A stretch of 15,979 nucleotides of DNA from Candidatus Omnitrophota bacterium (GTDB lineage Bacteria > Omnitrophota > Gorgyraeia > Duberdicusellales > 4484-171): positions 1-15,979 of the forward strand of contig JAQTUC010000016.1 of NCBI GenBank assembly GCA_028710385.1. Reading direction: 5' to 3'. Positions 7,112 through 14,120 of this stretch are shown here, piece by piece. The notes beneath the pieces are model-generated. The model was given only the letters and a program-made list of their open reading frames with translations. It did not search any database and was not told the DNA's origin. Made by a program: the position numbers and the translations under genes. Each line of letters begins with the position of its first letter. Position 1 is the first letter of the stretch.

Positions 7112-7484
7112 TTTTACTTCGCCCCTTGTTAAGAGTTTTAACTAGCTTTGACGGGCTTCGTAAAACTTATGCTATGCATACAGTTTATATACTTAGGAGC
7201 TTAAAGGATTCACGAAGGCATTATATTGGAATTACCGCCGATTTAGAGAAAAGACTGAAAGTGCATAATAACAAACAGTCAGTCTATTCAAGTGTGTATG
7301 CTCCCTGGAAATTAGAAACGTACATAGTTTTTAGAGATAAATTCTTAGCGTAAGATTTTGAAAAGTATTTGAAGCATGGCTCCGGCAATGCTTTTTTGAA
7401 AAAGAGGCTTATAGGGGCGAAGTAAAACGTTCTGCGAAGCGCGTCAAAGCTATTTACGAAGTCTATCAAAGCGCGAAGCAAAAC
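7111..7484 (+). mobile_element. Small GIY-YIG element with terminal inverted repeats abutting tRNA-Ser
   Basis: The segment is bounded by ungapped inverted repeats of about 57 bp: 7111-7167 against the reverse complement of 7428-7484, 42 of 57 identical by hand count. Both begin GTTTT(A/G)CTTCGC and share AGCTTTGACG. Each end is itself partly palindromic. A perfect 15-bp inverted match also links 7111-7125 with 7414-7428. Between the ends lies a single broken GIY-YIG endonuclease gene. The left end coincides with the discriminator base of tRNA-Ser. I see no target-site duplication and no transposase. The interpretation as a mobile or formerly mobile nuclease cassette is inference. The inverted repeats are directly visible. 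Confidence 0.65.
7174..7425 (+). pseudogene. GIY-YIG endonuclease, interrupted by an in-frame TAA
   Basis: The frame starts MHTVYILRSLKDSRRHYIGI, the two-strand GIY-YIG core (here VYIL and YIG), followed by LEKRLKVHNN with the conserved Arg and His. It stops at TAA (7351-7353) after 59 residues. Continuing in the same frame gives DFEKYLKHGSGNAFLKKRL and a stop at 7423-7425. This is exactly the usual C-terminal part of small UPF0213-type GIY-YIG proteins, including the conserved Glu of FEKYLK. One nonsense codon therefore splits an otherwise intact gene of about 83 codons and removes the catalytic Glu. The alternatives are a base-call error or readthrough. No clear ribosome binding site precedes it. 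The gene lies inside the inverted-repeat element. Confidence 0.85.
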
Positions 7485-7505
7485 GCTATTCTAAGGTGGT
7501 TCCGC

Positions 7506-7709
7506 GTGTCTATTAAAATTATATGCCGGAAATTTTCCAAGAGCAGCTTCAATAAAAAAAATCCGCGGCATAATTATTTTGATATAATAATTAACGAGAA
7601 CGGTTCAATTCATGTTGAGCCGTGGGATGAACTTTGGGGCGATGTTTTTAAAAAAACCAACAAGTCTAGTAAAGCCAAAGATATAAAAATTTATAAATAC
7701 TGTGGATAA
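7506..7709 (+). CDS. Unknown 67-aa protein at the head of the Ycf46 cluster
   Basis: The gene starts at GTG 7506, preceded by AAGGTGG at 7493-7499, a strong Shine-Dalgarno match. It overlaps the start of the AAA ATPase gene by 8 nt, which suggests coupled translation. The N-terminus is basic (KIICRKFSKSSFNKK). The middle, YFDIIINENGSIHVEPWDELW, looks like a beta hairpin with acidic and aromatic residues, and the tail is Lys-rich. I recognise no family. The strand-turn-strand I-x-E-x-G-x-I faintly resembles the start of the DUF2997 protein at the other end of the cluster, but this is too weak to call homology. It begins 21 nt after the GIY-YIG element. Confidence 0.7.
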   Translation: MSIKIICRKFSKSSFNKKNPRHNYFDIIINENGSIHVEPWDELWGDVFKKTNKSSKAKDIKIYKYCG

Positions 7710-9261
7710 AGAAAAAGAAACTCCCAAACTTCAGTGCGAAAGCGATCTGGATATTTTTATCCGCGCCCGCTATCCTTTGATATATGTTGTCAGTTATGAA
7801 GAGCAGCGGATACTTAAAATTCTTTCACGGATGGCTTCCGGGCGGGATAAGCAGCTTTTTATATGGTCAATTACCTCGGGCATTAGAAGAGCTGACGAAC
7901 CCGCAAAAGTTGATGAAGCAACAAGGGATCCTCTTGCCGCGTTAAATCATATTGAACGCCAGACTTACCCGGCAATTTTCGTCCTGCATGATTTCCATTC
8001 CTATCTAAACGACCAGACAGTAGCAAGGAAACTTCGTGAGTTAATGTCTAACCTTAAAAATACATACGAAACAATTATAATTTTGTCACCTACGTTAAAC
8101 ATACCTTTGGAGCTTGAGAAAGATGTGGCTGTTGTTGAATTTGATTTGCCGGTAAAGGAAGATCTGCTTAAGCTTCTTGATGAAATTATTGAAGTTGTCG
8201 GTAAAACAGGAGAAGTTACTATAAATGTAAACGACGAAGTGAAGGGCCAGCTTGTTAAGGCTGCATTGGGCCTTACCTTAAACGAAGCAGAAAATGCTTT
8301 TGCCAAAGCGATTGTTGTTGATAAAACTTTAGATGCTTCAGATATAGAAAAAATCCTGTCGGAAAAAGAGCAGGTTATTAAAAAATCGCAGATACTTGAG
8401 TATTACCATACTGATGAAAAAATGACAGATGTCGGCGGGCTTGAAACCCTCAAGGGCTGGGTTATGAAGCGCTCGGTAGCGTTTGATGATAAGGCCAAAG
8501 CTTTCGGCCTTCCTGAGCCAAAAGGCGTTCTTCTTATAGGCGTGCAGGGCTGCGGTAAAAGTTTAACCTGTAAAGCCATAGCGAGTTTATGGAAAATGCC
8601 GCTTTTAAGGTTTGATGTCGGAAGGGTTTTTAGCGGCATAGTAGGCTCCTCCGAGGATAATATGCGCCGCGCAATAAGGACTGCGGAATCAGTTGCTCCT
8701 TCTATATTATGGATTGATGAAATAGAAAAATCTCTTTCCGGAGTGCAAAGCTCAAGCTTTTCTGATTCCGGAACTTCGGCAAGGGTATTCAGCACTTTTC
8801 TAACCTGGCTCCAGGAAAAGAAAAAACCGGTTTTTGTGGTGGCTACGGCAAACAATATCCAGTTGCTTCCGCCGGAATTGCTGCGTAAGGGAAGATTTGA
8901 TGAAATATTTTTTGTTGATTTGCCAAAGCTTGAAGAGCGTAAACAAATTTTTGCGATACACATAAGTAAACGTAAAAGGCAGCCGGAAAATTTTGATTTG
9001 GATCGTGTCGCCCAGGAGTCAGACGGTTTTTCAGGCGCGGAAATTGAGCAGGTTGTTATATCTGCGCTTTTTGACGCATTTGTGCGCGGCAAAGAAGTTA
9101 CAACCGACGATATAGTGTCAAACATAAGGGCAACTGTGCCTCTCAGTCAGACAATGCGCGAAGAGATAAGCAACCTAAGAGGTTGGGCAACAACCAGAGC
9201 GCGCCAGGCTAGTCCTTCCAGCAGCAAGAAAGATTCACCCGGCAGAAAGATAGAGCTGTGA
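7702..9261 (+). CDS. ycf46: Ycf46-type AAA ATPase
   Basis: This 519-aa protein starts at GTG 7702 inside the previous gene. The N-terminal domain (about 12-160) begins DLDIFIRARYPLIYVVSYEEQR, a Ycf46 hallmark, and resembles a degenerate P-loop domain with no Walker A. The AAA module follows: GGL at 245-247, Walker A GVQGCGKS (280-287), Walker B ILWIDEIEKS (335-344), sensor 1 ATANN (381-385), arginine fingers RKGRFDE (395-401) and a helical lid with DGFSGAEIEQ (441-450). Ycf46 occurs in plastids and cyanobacteria, where it has been linked to CO2 uptake and photosynthesis, and also in non-photosynthetic bacteria, where its job is unknown. Its stop overlaps the next start (GTGA). The downstream DUF1257 and DUF2997 genes match the partners often found with Ycf46. 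Confidence 0.9.
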   Translation: MDKEKETPKLQCESDLDIFIRARYPLIYVVSYEEQRILKILSRMASGRDKQLFIWSITSGIRRADEPAKVDEATRDPLAALNHIERQTYPAIFVLHDFHSYLNDQTVARKLRELMSNLKNTYETIIILSPTLNIPLELEKDVAVVEFDLPVKEDLLKLLDEIIEVVGKTGEVTINVNDEVKGQLVKAALGLTLNEAENAFAKAIVVDKTLDASDIEKILSEKEQVIKKSQILEYYHTDEKMTDVGGLETLKGWVMKRSVAFDDKAKAFGLPEPKGVLLIGVQGCGKSLTCKAIASLWKMPLLRFDVGRVFSGIVGSSEDNMRRAIRTAESVAPSILWIDEIEKSLSGVQSSSFSDSGTSARVFSTFLTWLQEKKKPVFVVATANNIQLLPPELLRKGRFDEIFFVDLPKLEERKQIFAIHISKRKRQPENFDLDRVAQESDGFSGAEIEQVVISALFDAFVRGKEVTTDDIVSNIRATVPLSQTMREEISNLRGWATTRARQASPSSSKKDSPGRKIEL

Positions 9262-10001
9262 GTAAGAAAGCTAACAGATTTTCAAAGTTAGAATTTGGGC
9301 CGATACTAAAAATCTTTAAAAAGCAGAAAGATTCCTCAACCCGTTTTTTGCGCCTTGAGGTTGACGGCCATAAAGTAAAGCTTGAAGTATCAGGGAATGT
9401 TCCCAGCACCGATATTTTTTGCCCTAAATGCGGGCATCTTAACGCGAAAGATTCTCTTTATTGTAATTTTTGCTCACAGACGTTTGAGCAAAACGCGCAG
9501 CAAACCGAAGCCAAGAATAATAAGGCAGAAGATAAGCCAGAAATTGAAGCTTGGCAGAAAAAATGCCCCGGTTGCGGAACGCTTTGCAACCGTAACCAAA
9601 AATATTGCCTTTATTGCGGTTGGCGCATAGCCTACTGGTCAGAAGAGGATGAAAGTCCCGCTCAGATAGGCGGTAAACCTGTAAGCTCGCGGTATAAAAA
9701 AGAAATAAAGCTGACGATAGACGGCAATATTTACAGCTCAAACGATACTTATGTTCCGGCTGATATCAGAGAGCTGATGGATAAAATTGACAAAGAAGGC
9801 TATTCCAAGGAAATGGTTGAGAGCTGGGTAAGAGAGAGGAATGCAAAGCAGGAGATTGAAAATGCTTCGCGCAGCGCCTCTCTTGACTCAGACATTGCCG
9901 AGGCGCAGATGCGCGTGGTCTGGCGTATAATAGCAGTAATAGCATCTATTGCCATTCCTTTGATTTTAATCTGGCTTAGATATACTATGCATTCGCATTA
10001 A
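9258..10001 (+). CDS. Membrane-anchored protein with two zinc ribbons
   Basis: This 247-aa protein starts at GTG 9258, overlapping the Ycf46 stop by 4 nt. Residues 1-50 are basic. Two four-cysteine zinc ribbons follow: C55/C58 with C69/C72 (CPKCGH...CNFC) and C103/C106 with C117/C120 (CPGCG...CLYCGW). They are separated by a Gln/Lys-rich linker. Residues 130-215 are charged and probably helical. A single transmembrane helix lies at about 221-241 with a very short tail (RYTMHSH), as in tail-anchored proteins. The zinc ribbons would then face the cytoplasm. No enzyme motif is visible. The tight coupling suggests it recruits or anchors the AAA ATPase at the membrane, which is inference. Confidence 0.85.
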   Translation: MSKKANRFSKLEFGPILKIFKKQKDSSTRFLRLEVDGHKVKLEVSGNVPSTDIFCPKCGHLNAKDSLYCNFCSQTFEQNAQQTEAKNNKAEDKPEIEAWQKKCPGCGTLCNRNQKYCLYCGWRIAYWSEEDESPAQIGGKPVSSRYKKEIKLTIDGNIYSSNDTYVPADIRELMDKIDKEGYSKEMVESWVRERNAKQEIENASRSASLDSDIAEAQMRVVWRIIAVIASIAIPLILIWLRYTMHSH

Positions 10002-10014
10002 TCGGAGGTAATTT

Positions 10015-10407
10015 ATGTCTTCGGGAGGCACTATAAATCTGACGCTTAACAGTATTCTTATGCTTTTGGAAGCTATAAAAGAACTTAATATAGCCAGCCA
10101 GGAAAAAGCAAGGATGAAAGCCTCTGACGGGATGATGCACAACGTTGATGTTATGGTTAAGGACGAAAACAATAAGGATATAGGTTTTGAAAAGCAAAAA
10201 GACGGTTCGTATGCTGTTATAGCTGATTCTGCCGGGCTTACGCCGCAGCAGCTGAAAAAGCAAAACGAATTTGTTAATAAAATAAGACAGCGTTATGCTT
10301 ACAATGCGGTGTTAAATGAGTTGAAGAAAAAAGGCTACCAGCTTGCAGAGGAAGGAAAAGCGGAGAAAAACACGATAAAGCTGGTTGCAAGAAGATGGGT
10401 GAGCTAA
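10015..10407 (+). CDS. DUF1257 (Ycf35-like) protein
   Basis: This 130-aa protein is preceded by CGGAGGT. The C-terminal half carries the DUF1257 pattern: DIGFEKQKDGSYAVIAD, a linker, then KIRQRYAYNAVLNELKKKGY and a closing IKLVARRWVS strand. The N-terminus (ILMLLEAIKELN) corresponds to the helix that opens the family domain. DUF1257 proteins are known from plastids and cyanobacteria as Ycf35 and from scattered other bacteria. Their molecular function is unknown. Presence beside Ycf46 and DUF2997 is a recognised association. Its stop is immediately followed by the next ATG. Confidence 0.85.
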   Translation: MSSGGTINLTLNSILMLLEAIKELNIASQEKARMKASDGMMHNVDVMVKDENNKDIGFEKQKDGSYAVIADSAGLTPQQLKKQNEFVNKIRQRYAYNAVLNELKKKGYQLAEEGKAEKNTIKLVARRWVS

Positions 10408-10611
10408 ATGGCGGAAAAACAGGAAATAGAAATTTTTATTTCAGAAACAGGCGAGATTGAATTTCACATTAAAGGCATCAAAGGCAGAAAGTGCGAAGAC
10501 TTTGCAAAAGATATGGGCAAAGAGCTGGGTAATTTAAAAGAATTAAACTTTACTTCGGAATATTACGAAAAAGAACAAGCAACAAACAAAACACAGCAGA
10601 AAATAAAATAA
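10408..10611 (+). CDS. DUF2997 small protein
   Basis: This 67-aa protein starts directly after the DUF1257 stop (TAA ATG), so translation is coupled. The core IEIFISETGEIEFHIKGIKGRKCEDFAKDMGKELG matches the DUF2997 plan of two beta strands, then G-x-K/R-x-C and an amphipathic helix. The conserved cysteine is residue 31. The tail is Lys/Gln-rich and variable. It is the last gene of the Ycf46 cluster. Function is unknown. Confidence 0.82.
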   Translation: MAEKQEIEIFISETGEIEFHIKGIKGRKCEDFAKDMGKELGNLKELNFTSEYYEKEQATNKTQQKIK

Positions 10612-10634
10612 TATTATTAAGCAGCATGTTAGTA

Positions 10635-10640
10635 TATAAT
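10635..10640 (+). promoter_or_regulatory. Possible -10 box before dnaX
   Basis: TATAAT lies 19 nt before the dnaX ATG, in the 48-nt gap after the DUF2997 gene. No recognisable -35 is present at 16-18 nt. This suggests dnaX may have its own start, but a contribution from readthrough cannot be excluded. Confidence 0.4.
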
Positions 10641-10659
10641 ACTGCAGCAGGGATTTAAT

Positions 10660-12366
10660 ATGGAATACATAGCATTTGCATTAAAATACCGCCCGCAAAA
10701 TTTTGAAGAAGTAATAGGGCAGGAGCACGTTGTTACTTCTATCAAGAATGCGATAATAAAAAAGCATATACACCACGCCTATCTTTTCAGCGGCCCGCGC
10801 GGAACCGGCAAAACTTCGCTTGCAAGGATTTTCGCAAAAGCCCTTAACTGTGAAAGTGAAAAAACTCCGGTTGTATCACCCTGCGGAAAATGCGTAAGCT
10901 GTGTGGAGATTGCAAAGGGTTCCTCGCTGGATATTATGGAAATTGACGGAGCATCCAACAGGGGAATTGATGAAATACGCACACTTCGTGAAAACGTTAA
11001 ATTGTCTCCGGTGCATTCCCGTTTTAAGGTTTATATAATTGATGAAGTGCATATGCTGACGCAGGAAGCCTTTAATGCGCTTCTTAAAACGCTGGAGGAG
11101 CCGCCCGCGCACGTTAAATTTATTTTCGCAACCACTCATCCCCATAAGGTAATACCTACAATTTTATCGCGCTGCCAGAAATTTCAGTTCGGCCTTGTTC
11201 CGCTTGAAAAAATTGTAGATAAATTAAAAAGCATTACAAAGATTGAAGGCGTAAAAATAACGGATAATCTTTTATATGCCATAGGCCGCGCTTCAGGAGG
11301 CAGTATCCGGGATGCTGAGTCGCTTCTGGATCAGCTTGTTCCTGTAATTGTTGAAAAAGGCTCAATTGAAGATGTTTTTTCTTTTCTGGGTATAATTGAC
11401 GAAGACACCCTCGGGAAAATGGCAGGGTTTATGGTAAGCAAGGATTTGCAGGCCGCGCTTAACTTTGTGGATAGGGTAGCTAAAGACGGAAAAGATTTAA
11501 GTATATTTATAAATGCCCTCATTGAGTATTTACGCAATTTTCTTCTGGCTAAAGTAAGCGTAAAAACTTTTAACGCCATTACCGATATATCCGCGCAGTC
11601 AAAAGAGGCAATACTTAAGGCATCCGGAACAATTGCGCTTTCGCAGATACTTAAAATGATAGATTTACTGATAGAGGCAAAAGAGCTTTCGCACAGGTTA
11701 AACACCGTAAGAATTCCCCTTGAGCTTGCGCTTGTGAAATCTATGCTTCCCCAGGAAGCAGATTACAAAAAGCAGGAAGAAAAAGTAAGCAATCTGGCAA
11801 TTGATAAGAAAAATTCCTCTTCTAAGGAAATAAAAGCGGAGGTCAGGCTTCCTGATTACGATATTAAACTGGAAGGTGATTTTAACCTGGACGATGACGA
11901 TGCAGGCGTTAAGAAAATTTCTTCTGAACAGGAGAAAAAGATTGAGAATAAGCCAGCCGATGACGGGCTTTTGCTCAATGAGGTCAAGGCGAAATGGCAG
12001 GAAATAATAAATAGTATACAGAAGGTCCGCGCGGCAATAAGCTCGCATCTTTCGTTCTCTGAGCCGGTTTCTTCAAACGGGAATATAATAAAAATAGGTT
12101 TCTCGGACAAGGATTATTTTCATAAGGAGATAGTTGAGGAGCCTAAAAACCTTAAATTCATAGAAGACATAATCTCAAAAGTATTGAATAAAAAAGTAGG
12201 ATTAAAGTTTGTTCTTTCCGACAAAATTGAATCAAAAACCCTAAAAATTACGCCGTTGGGCAGTGCTCCGGCGCAAAACGAAGCTAATCCTTCCGGTCAG
12301 CCTAATGAATTCATAAACGAACTTATGGATACCTTCGGCGGGCAATTCCATACAGAAGATGAGTAA
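10660..12366 (+). CDS. dnaX: DNA polymerase III clamp-loader subunit gamma/tau
   Basis: This 568-aa protein is the ATPase motor of the replicative clamp loader. It starts MEYIAFALKYRPQNFEEVIGQ, the conserved DnaX opening. Visible features are Walker A GPRGTGKT (45-52), a zinc module C64...C75GKC78VSC81, Walker B YIIDEVHM (125-132), LLKTLEEPPAHVKFIFATT (141-159) with sensor 1, and the SRC arginine finger in ILSRCQKFQF. Residues 180-360 cover the lid and collar. Residues 370-450 form a charged linker, followed by a tau-like C-terminal domain (about 450-560). I found no in-frame slippery A-AAA-AAG signal, so separate gamma production by frameshift is not supported. recR follows after 9 nt, the classic bacterial pairing. 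Confidence 0.96.
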   Translation: MEYIAFALKYRPQNFEEVIGQEHVVTSIKNAIIKKHIHHAYLFSGPRGTGKTSLARIFAKALNCESEKTPVVSPCGKCVSCVEIAKGSSLDIMEIDGASNRGIDEIRTLRENVKLSPVHSRFKVYIIDEVHMLTQEAFNALLKTLEEPPAHVKFIFATTHPHKVIPTILSRCQKFQFGLVPLEKIVDKLKSITKIEGVKITDNLLYAIGRASGGSIRDAESLLDQLVPVIVEKGSIEDVFSFLGIIDEDTLGKMAGFMVSKDLQAALNFVDRVAKDGKDLSIFINALIEYLRNFLLAKVSVKTFNAITDISAQSKEAILKASGTIALSQILKMIDLLIEAKELSHRLNTVRIPLELALVKSMLPQEADYKKQEEKVSNLAIDKKNSSSKEIKAEVRLPDYDIKLEGDFNLDDDDAGVKKISSEQEKKIENKPADDGLLLNEVKAKWQEIINSIQKVRAAISSHLSFSEPVSSNGNIIKIGFSDKDYFHKEIVEEPKNLKFIEDIISKVLNKKVGLKFVLSDKIESKTLKITPLGSAPAQNEANPSGQPNEFINELMDTFGGQFHTEDE

Positions 12367-12375
12367 GCTACAATC

Positions 12376-12972
12376 ATGAGCTTCCCAAAAATATTTAATG
12401 AACTGGTCACAAGTTTAGCGCGCTTCCCCGGAATAGGGAGGCGAAGCGCAGAGCGCATTGCTTTTTATATCCTTAAGATGCCCCAGGAAGAAGTAAAATC
12501 GCTTTCTCATAAAATAGAAGAAATACACAACCATATAAAGCCCTGCAAATTATGCAATAATTTTTCAACGCATGAAGTTTGCTCAATATGCAGCGACCAT
12601 GAGCGGGACAAAGAAACTGTTTGCATAATAGAGGAGCCGAAAGATATCCTGGCGATAGAAAAAACATCGCAGTATAACGGGCTCTACTATGTTCTTTTAG
12701 GCTCAATTTCGCCGCTTGACGGAGTTAACGGAGAAGATTTAAACATACGCAAACTAATAAACCGTATTGAACAGGGCGAAATAAAGGAAGTTATAATATC
12801 TACAGATGCTGATAACGAAGGAGAGTTAACCGCGCAATACCTGATTGAAAAGATTTCTCCTTACAAGATTAAAATGTACCGCATAGCCATAGGCGTTCCG
12901 CTTGGCACGCAAATTGAATATATTGACTCCGCAACGCTTGGCAAGGCTTTGCTTGAGAAAAAACCTGTATAA
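12376..12972 (+). CDS. recR: Recombination mediator RecR
   Basis: This 198-aa protein is full family length. RecR forms a ring and, with RecO/RecF, loads RecA on gapped DNA. The N-terminal helix-hairpin-helix ARFPGIGRRSAERIAF (15-30) is followed by a zinc finger with C57, C60, C69 and C72. The Toprim domain has VCIIEEPKD (82-90) and STDADNEGE (142-150). The C-terminus reads GVPLGTQIEYIDSATLGKAL. Most RecR proteins have a T-N-P-T-x-E-G-E-type stretch at the Toprim position, so the acidic DADNEGE is a variant. No clear Shine-Dalgarno sequence precedes the ATG, so it is probably translated in coupling with dnaX. Confidence 0.95.
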   Translation: MSFPKIFNELVTSLARFPGIGRRSAERIAFYILKMPQEEVKSLSHKIEEIHNHIKPCKLCNNFSTHEVCSICSDHERDKETVCIIEEPKDILAIEKTSQYNGLYYVLLGSISPLDGVNGEDLNIRKLINRIEQGEIKEVIISTDADNEGELTAQYLIEKISPYKIKMYRIAIGVPLGTQIEYIDSATLGKALLEKKPV

Positions 12973-12989
12973 TAGCGCGCAAGTGTTTA

Positions 12990-13018
12990 TTGACGTAAAA
13001 TAACAATTACGCTATAAT
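12990..13018 (+). promoter_or_regulatory. Sigma70-type promoter of tRNA-Asn
   Basis: TTGACG (12990-12995) and TATAAT (13013-13018) are separated by exactly 17 nt, close to consensus. They lie 27 nt before tRNA-Asn, giving a short leader. It starts just after recR ends. Confidence 0.88.
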
Positions 13019-13045
13019 TAGCACTCGTTCTTTAGACAATTTATT

Positions 13046-13121
13046 TCCCCGGTAGCTCAGCTGGTAGAGCGCTTGGCTGTTAACCAGGATGTCCGAGGTT
13101 CGAGCCCTCGCCGGGGAGCCA
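13046..13121 (+). tRNA. tRNA-Asn(GTT), CCA encoded
   Basis: This 76-nt cloverleaf has acceptor TCCCCGG/CCGGGGA, D-stem GCTC/GAGC, anticodon loop CTGTTAA giving GTT (Asn), T-arm CGAGG-TTCGAGC-CCTCG, discriminator G and encoded CCA at 13119-13121. It has its own promoter and terminator, so it is a monocistronic tRNA. Its last 14-17 bases recur downstream at 13308-13321 and 14199-14215. Confidence 0.97.
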
Positions 13122-13123
13122 AT

Positions 13124-13154
13124 AAAAATGCCCGTCTTTATGACGGGCATTTTT
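13124..13154 (+). terminator. Rho-independent terminator of tRNA-Asn
   Basis: A 13-bp perfect stem (AAAAATGCCCGTC / GACGGGCATTTTT) has a 5-nt loop and ends in T-rich sequence, 3 nt after the tRNA. The A-tract before the stem makes it probably bidirectional. Confidence 0.93.
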
Positions 13155-13181
13155 ATTTGTTTTCTTTGTGTTGTAGGGTTC

Positions 13182-13268
13182 GAACCTGTGGCGAAGCCAC
13201 TTAGGTTGAGCGACTGAGGACGTAATGTCCGAAGGAGTGCCGAGGCCTCCGGACGAGGCCCCTCGCCG
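13182..13268 (+). repeat. 87-bp repeat, copy 1
   Basis: It is identical to 14121-14207 except at one base (G13234 versus A14173). It contains nested palindromes: GTGGC-GAA-GCCAC, ACTGAGGA...TCCGAAG, and GAGGCCTCC next to GGACGAGGCC. It begins within a T-loop-like GGGTTCGAACC (13176-13186). It is noncoding; a minus-strand ORF across it is judged spurious. Confidence 0.9.
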
Positions 13269-13307
13269 AGAGCGAAGAAGCAAGTGACAGGTTCGTCGAA
13301 GGGAAAA

Positions 13308-13321
13308 CCCTCGCCGGGGAG
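13308..13321 (+). repeat. Displaced copy of the tRNA-Asn 3' end, copy 1
   Basis: CCCTCGCCGGGGAG is identical to 13105-13118 of tRNA-Asn, covering the 3' T-stem through the discriminator. There is no CCA here. It lies about 187 nt after the tRNA and follows the 87-bp repeat. Confidence 0.8.
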
Positions 13322-13353
13322 TTTGCCTTCTTAACCCTATGCAGCTAAAATAG

Positions 13354-13382
13354 TTGCGGAGGGTTTTGTTTTGGGGTAAAAT
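13354..13382 (+). promoter_or_regulatory. Possible promoter for the lipoprotein gene
   Basis: TTGCGG (13354-13359) and TAAAAT (13377-13382) are 17 nt apart, 20 nt before the ATG at 13403. A similar sequence (GAGGTTTTGTTTT) lies upstream of the SecD-like gene at 14852-14864, so the promoter region itself may be repeated. Confidence 0.5.
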
Positions 13383-13402
13383 AAATTTATACAGGAGGTA
13401 AA

Positions 13403-13945
13403 ATGACAAAGACAAACTCAATCAAATTATTTAATAAATTTATAGTTTCGGGCATAATAGTATCAATCTGTTTTATTGCTGCAGGATGCAATTATTTATG
13501 GAATGTCTTGAACCGTGATGCCTTGAAAAAGGATATAATAGAGCTTACTTTGCAATGCGGAGTAAAAATTTCTAAGCCAGATTGTAGTATGATAGATAGC
13601 TCAAGACAGGGCTATTGTAAGTTTACTGCCACGGAAAGAGAAATAACCGCTTTGGTTAATGGACTCAAGCTTAATAAGGTTAGGGCTGGACTTACTGCAG
13701 ATGATTTAGTAAGAAATATGGATATCGGCAATAAGCACGATAATAAAATTTGGGGCTTAGAACAGACGTTAAAGCCTTTTGATATCTATAAGGTCAAGGA
13801 TAGGGCAACGATAAAAGCATTTCTTATTAGTGGTAGACCGGAAAATTTGCATCTGAAAAGCGGCAGAGCTTTCGATTATTTCCTGCTTTATTATGATAAT
13901 GTATCCTCCAAGGCATGCATTTTTGTGTGTTATTCATATGGATAA
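13403..13945 (+). CDS. Predicted lipoprotein of unknown function
   Basis: This 180-aa protein is preceded by AGGAGGT. A lipoprotein signal peptide is visible: basic start, hydrophobic stretch IVSGIIVSICFIAAGC, lipobox IAAGC with C29 as the lipidation site. The mature part has Cys residues near CGVKISKPDC, a YCKFTATEREITALVNGLKL stretch and a C-terminal FDYFLLYYDNVSSKACIFVCYS strand pair. I recognise no family. The gene sits between two copies of the 87-bp repeat and between two tRNA-Asn 3' copies, so it may be carried cargo. A terminator follows about 110 nt downstream. Confidence 0.8.
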   Translation: MTKTNSIKLFNKFIVSGIIVSICFIAAGCNYLWNVLNRDALKKDIIELTLQCGVKISKPDCSMIDSSRQGYCKFTATEREITALVNGLKLNKVRAGLTADDLVRNMDIGNKHDNKIWGLEQTLKPFDIYKVKDRATIKAFLISGRPENLHLKSGRAFDYFLLYYDNVSSKACIFVCYSYG

Positions 13946-13978
13946 GATATAGACTCTATAAAAGTTGGTTAAGTAGTT

Positions 13979-14028
13979 ATAGCCAGTTCTTTATGCATTT
14001 TAGTGGCCTCCTGCGTGCATAGCCAGTT
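13979..14028 (+). repeat. Pair of short direct repeats after the lipoprotein gene
   Basis: ATAGCCAGTT occurs at 13979-13988 and 14019-14028, 40 nt apart, each with a TGCAT nearby. The stretch 13946-14053 contains no gene. Function is unknown. Confidence 0.4.
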
Positions 14029-14053
14029 GCAAAACTTATCCAGTAGGGGGGAG

Positions 14054-14104
14054 CTTGAAAAAAATGACCCCGCCTTTTTAAGGCGGGGTTTTATTTTTTT
14101 CAAG
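14054..14104. terminator. Strong bidirectional rho-independent terminator
   Basis: A GC-rich 9-bp stem ACCCCGCCT/AGGCGGGGT (14067-14075 with 14081-14089) has a 5-nt loop. It is flanked by A-rich sequence before and T-rich sequence after, and the outermost CTTG/CAAG also pair. The fold can terminate transcription from either side. Confidence 0.9.
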
Positions 14105-14120
14105 TCTTTTGGTTTGGCTT

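Noticed and set aside
8403..9125. 240-codon open frame on the minus strand
   Set aside because: It lies wholly inside the Ycf46 ATPase gene, is Ser/Thr/Leu-rich without motifs, and reads as an antisense shadow.
12187..12195. A-rich stretch (AATAAAAAAG) as a dnaX programmed frameshift site
   Set aside because: The codons are AAT AAA AAA GTA, so no in-frame A-AAA-AAG heptamer exists. It also lies near the 3' end, too late to make a gamma form.
13080..13421. 113-codon minus-strand frame across tRNA-Asn, terminator and repeat
   Set aside because: It overlaps a tRNA, a terminator and palindromic repeat DNA, and the translation is low-complexity. Spurious.
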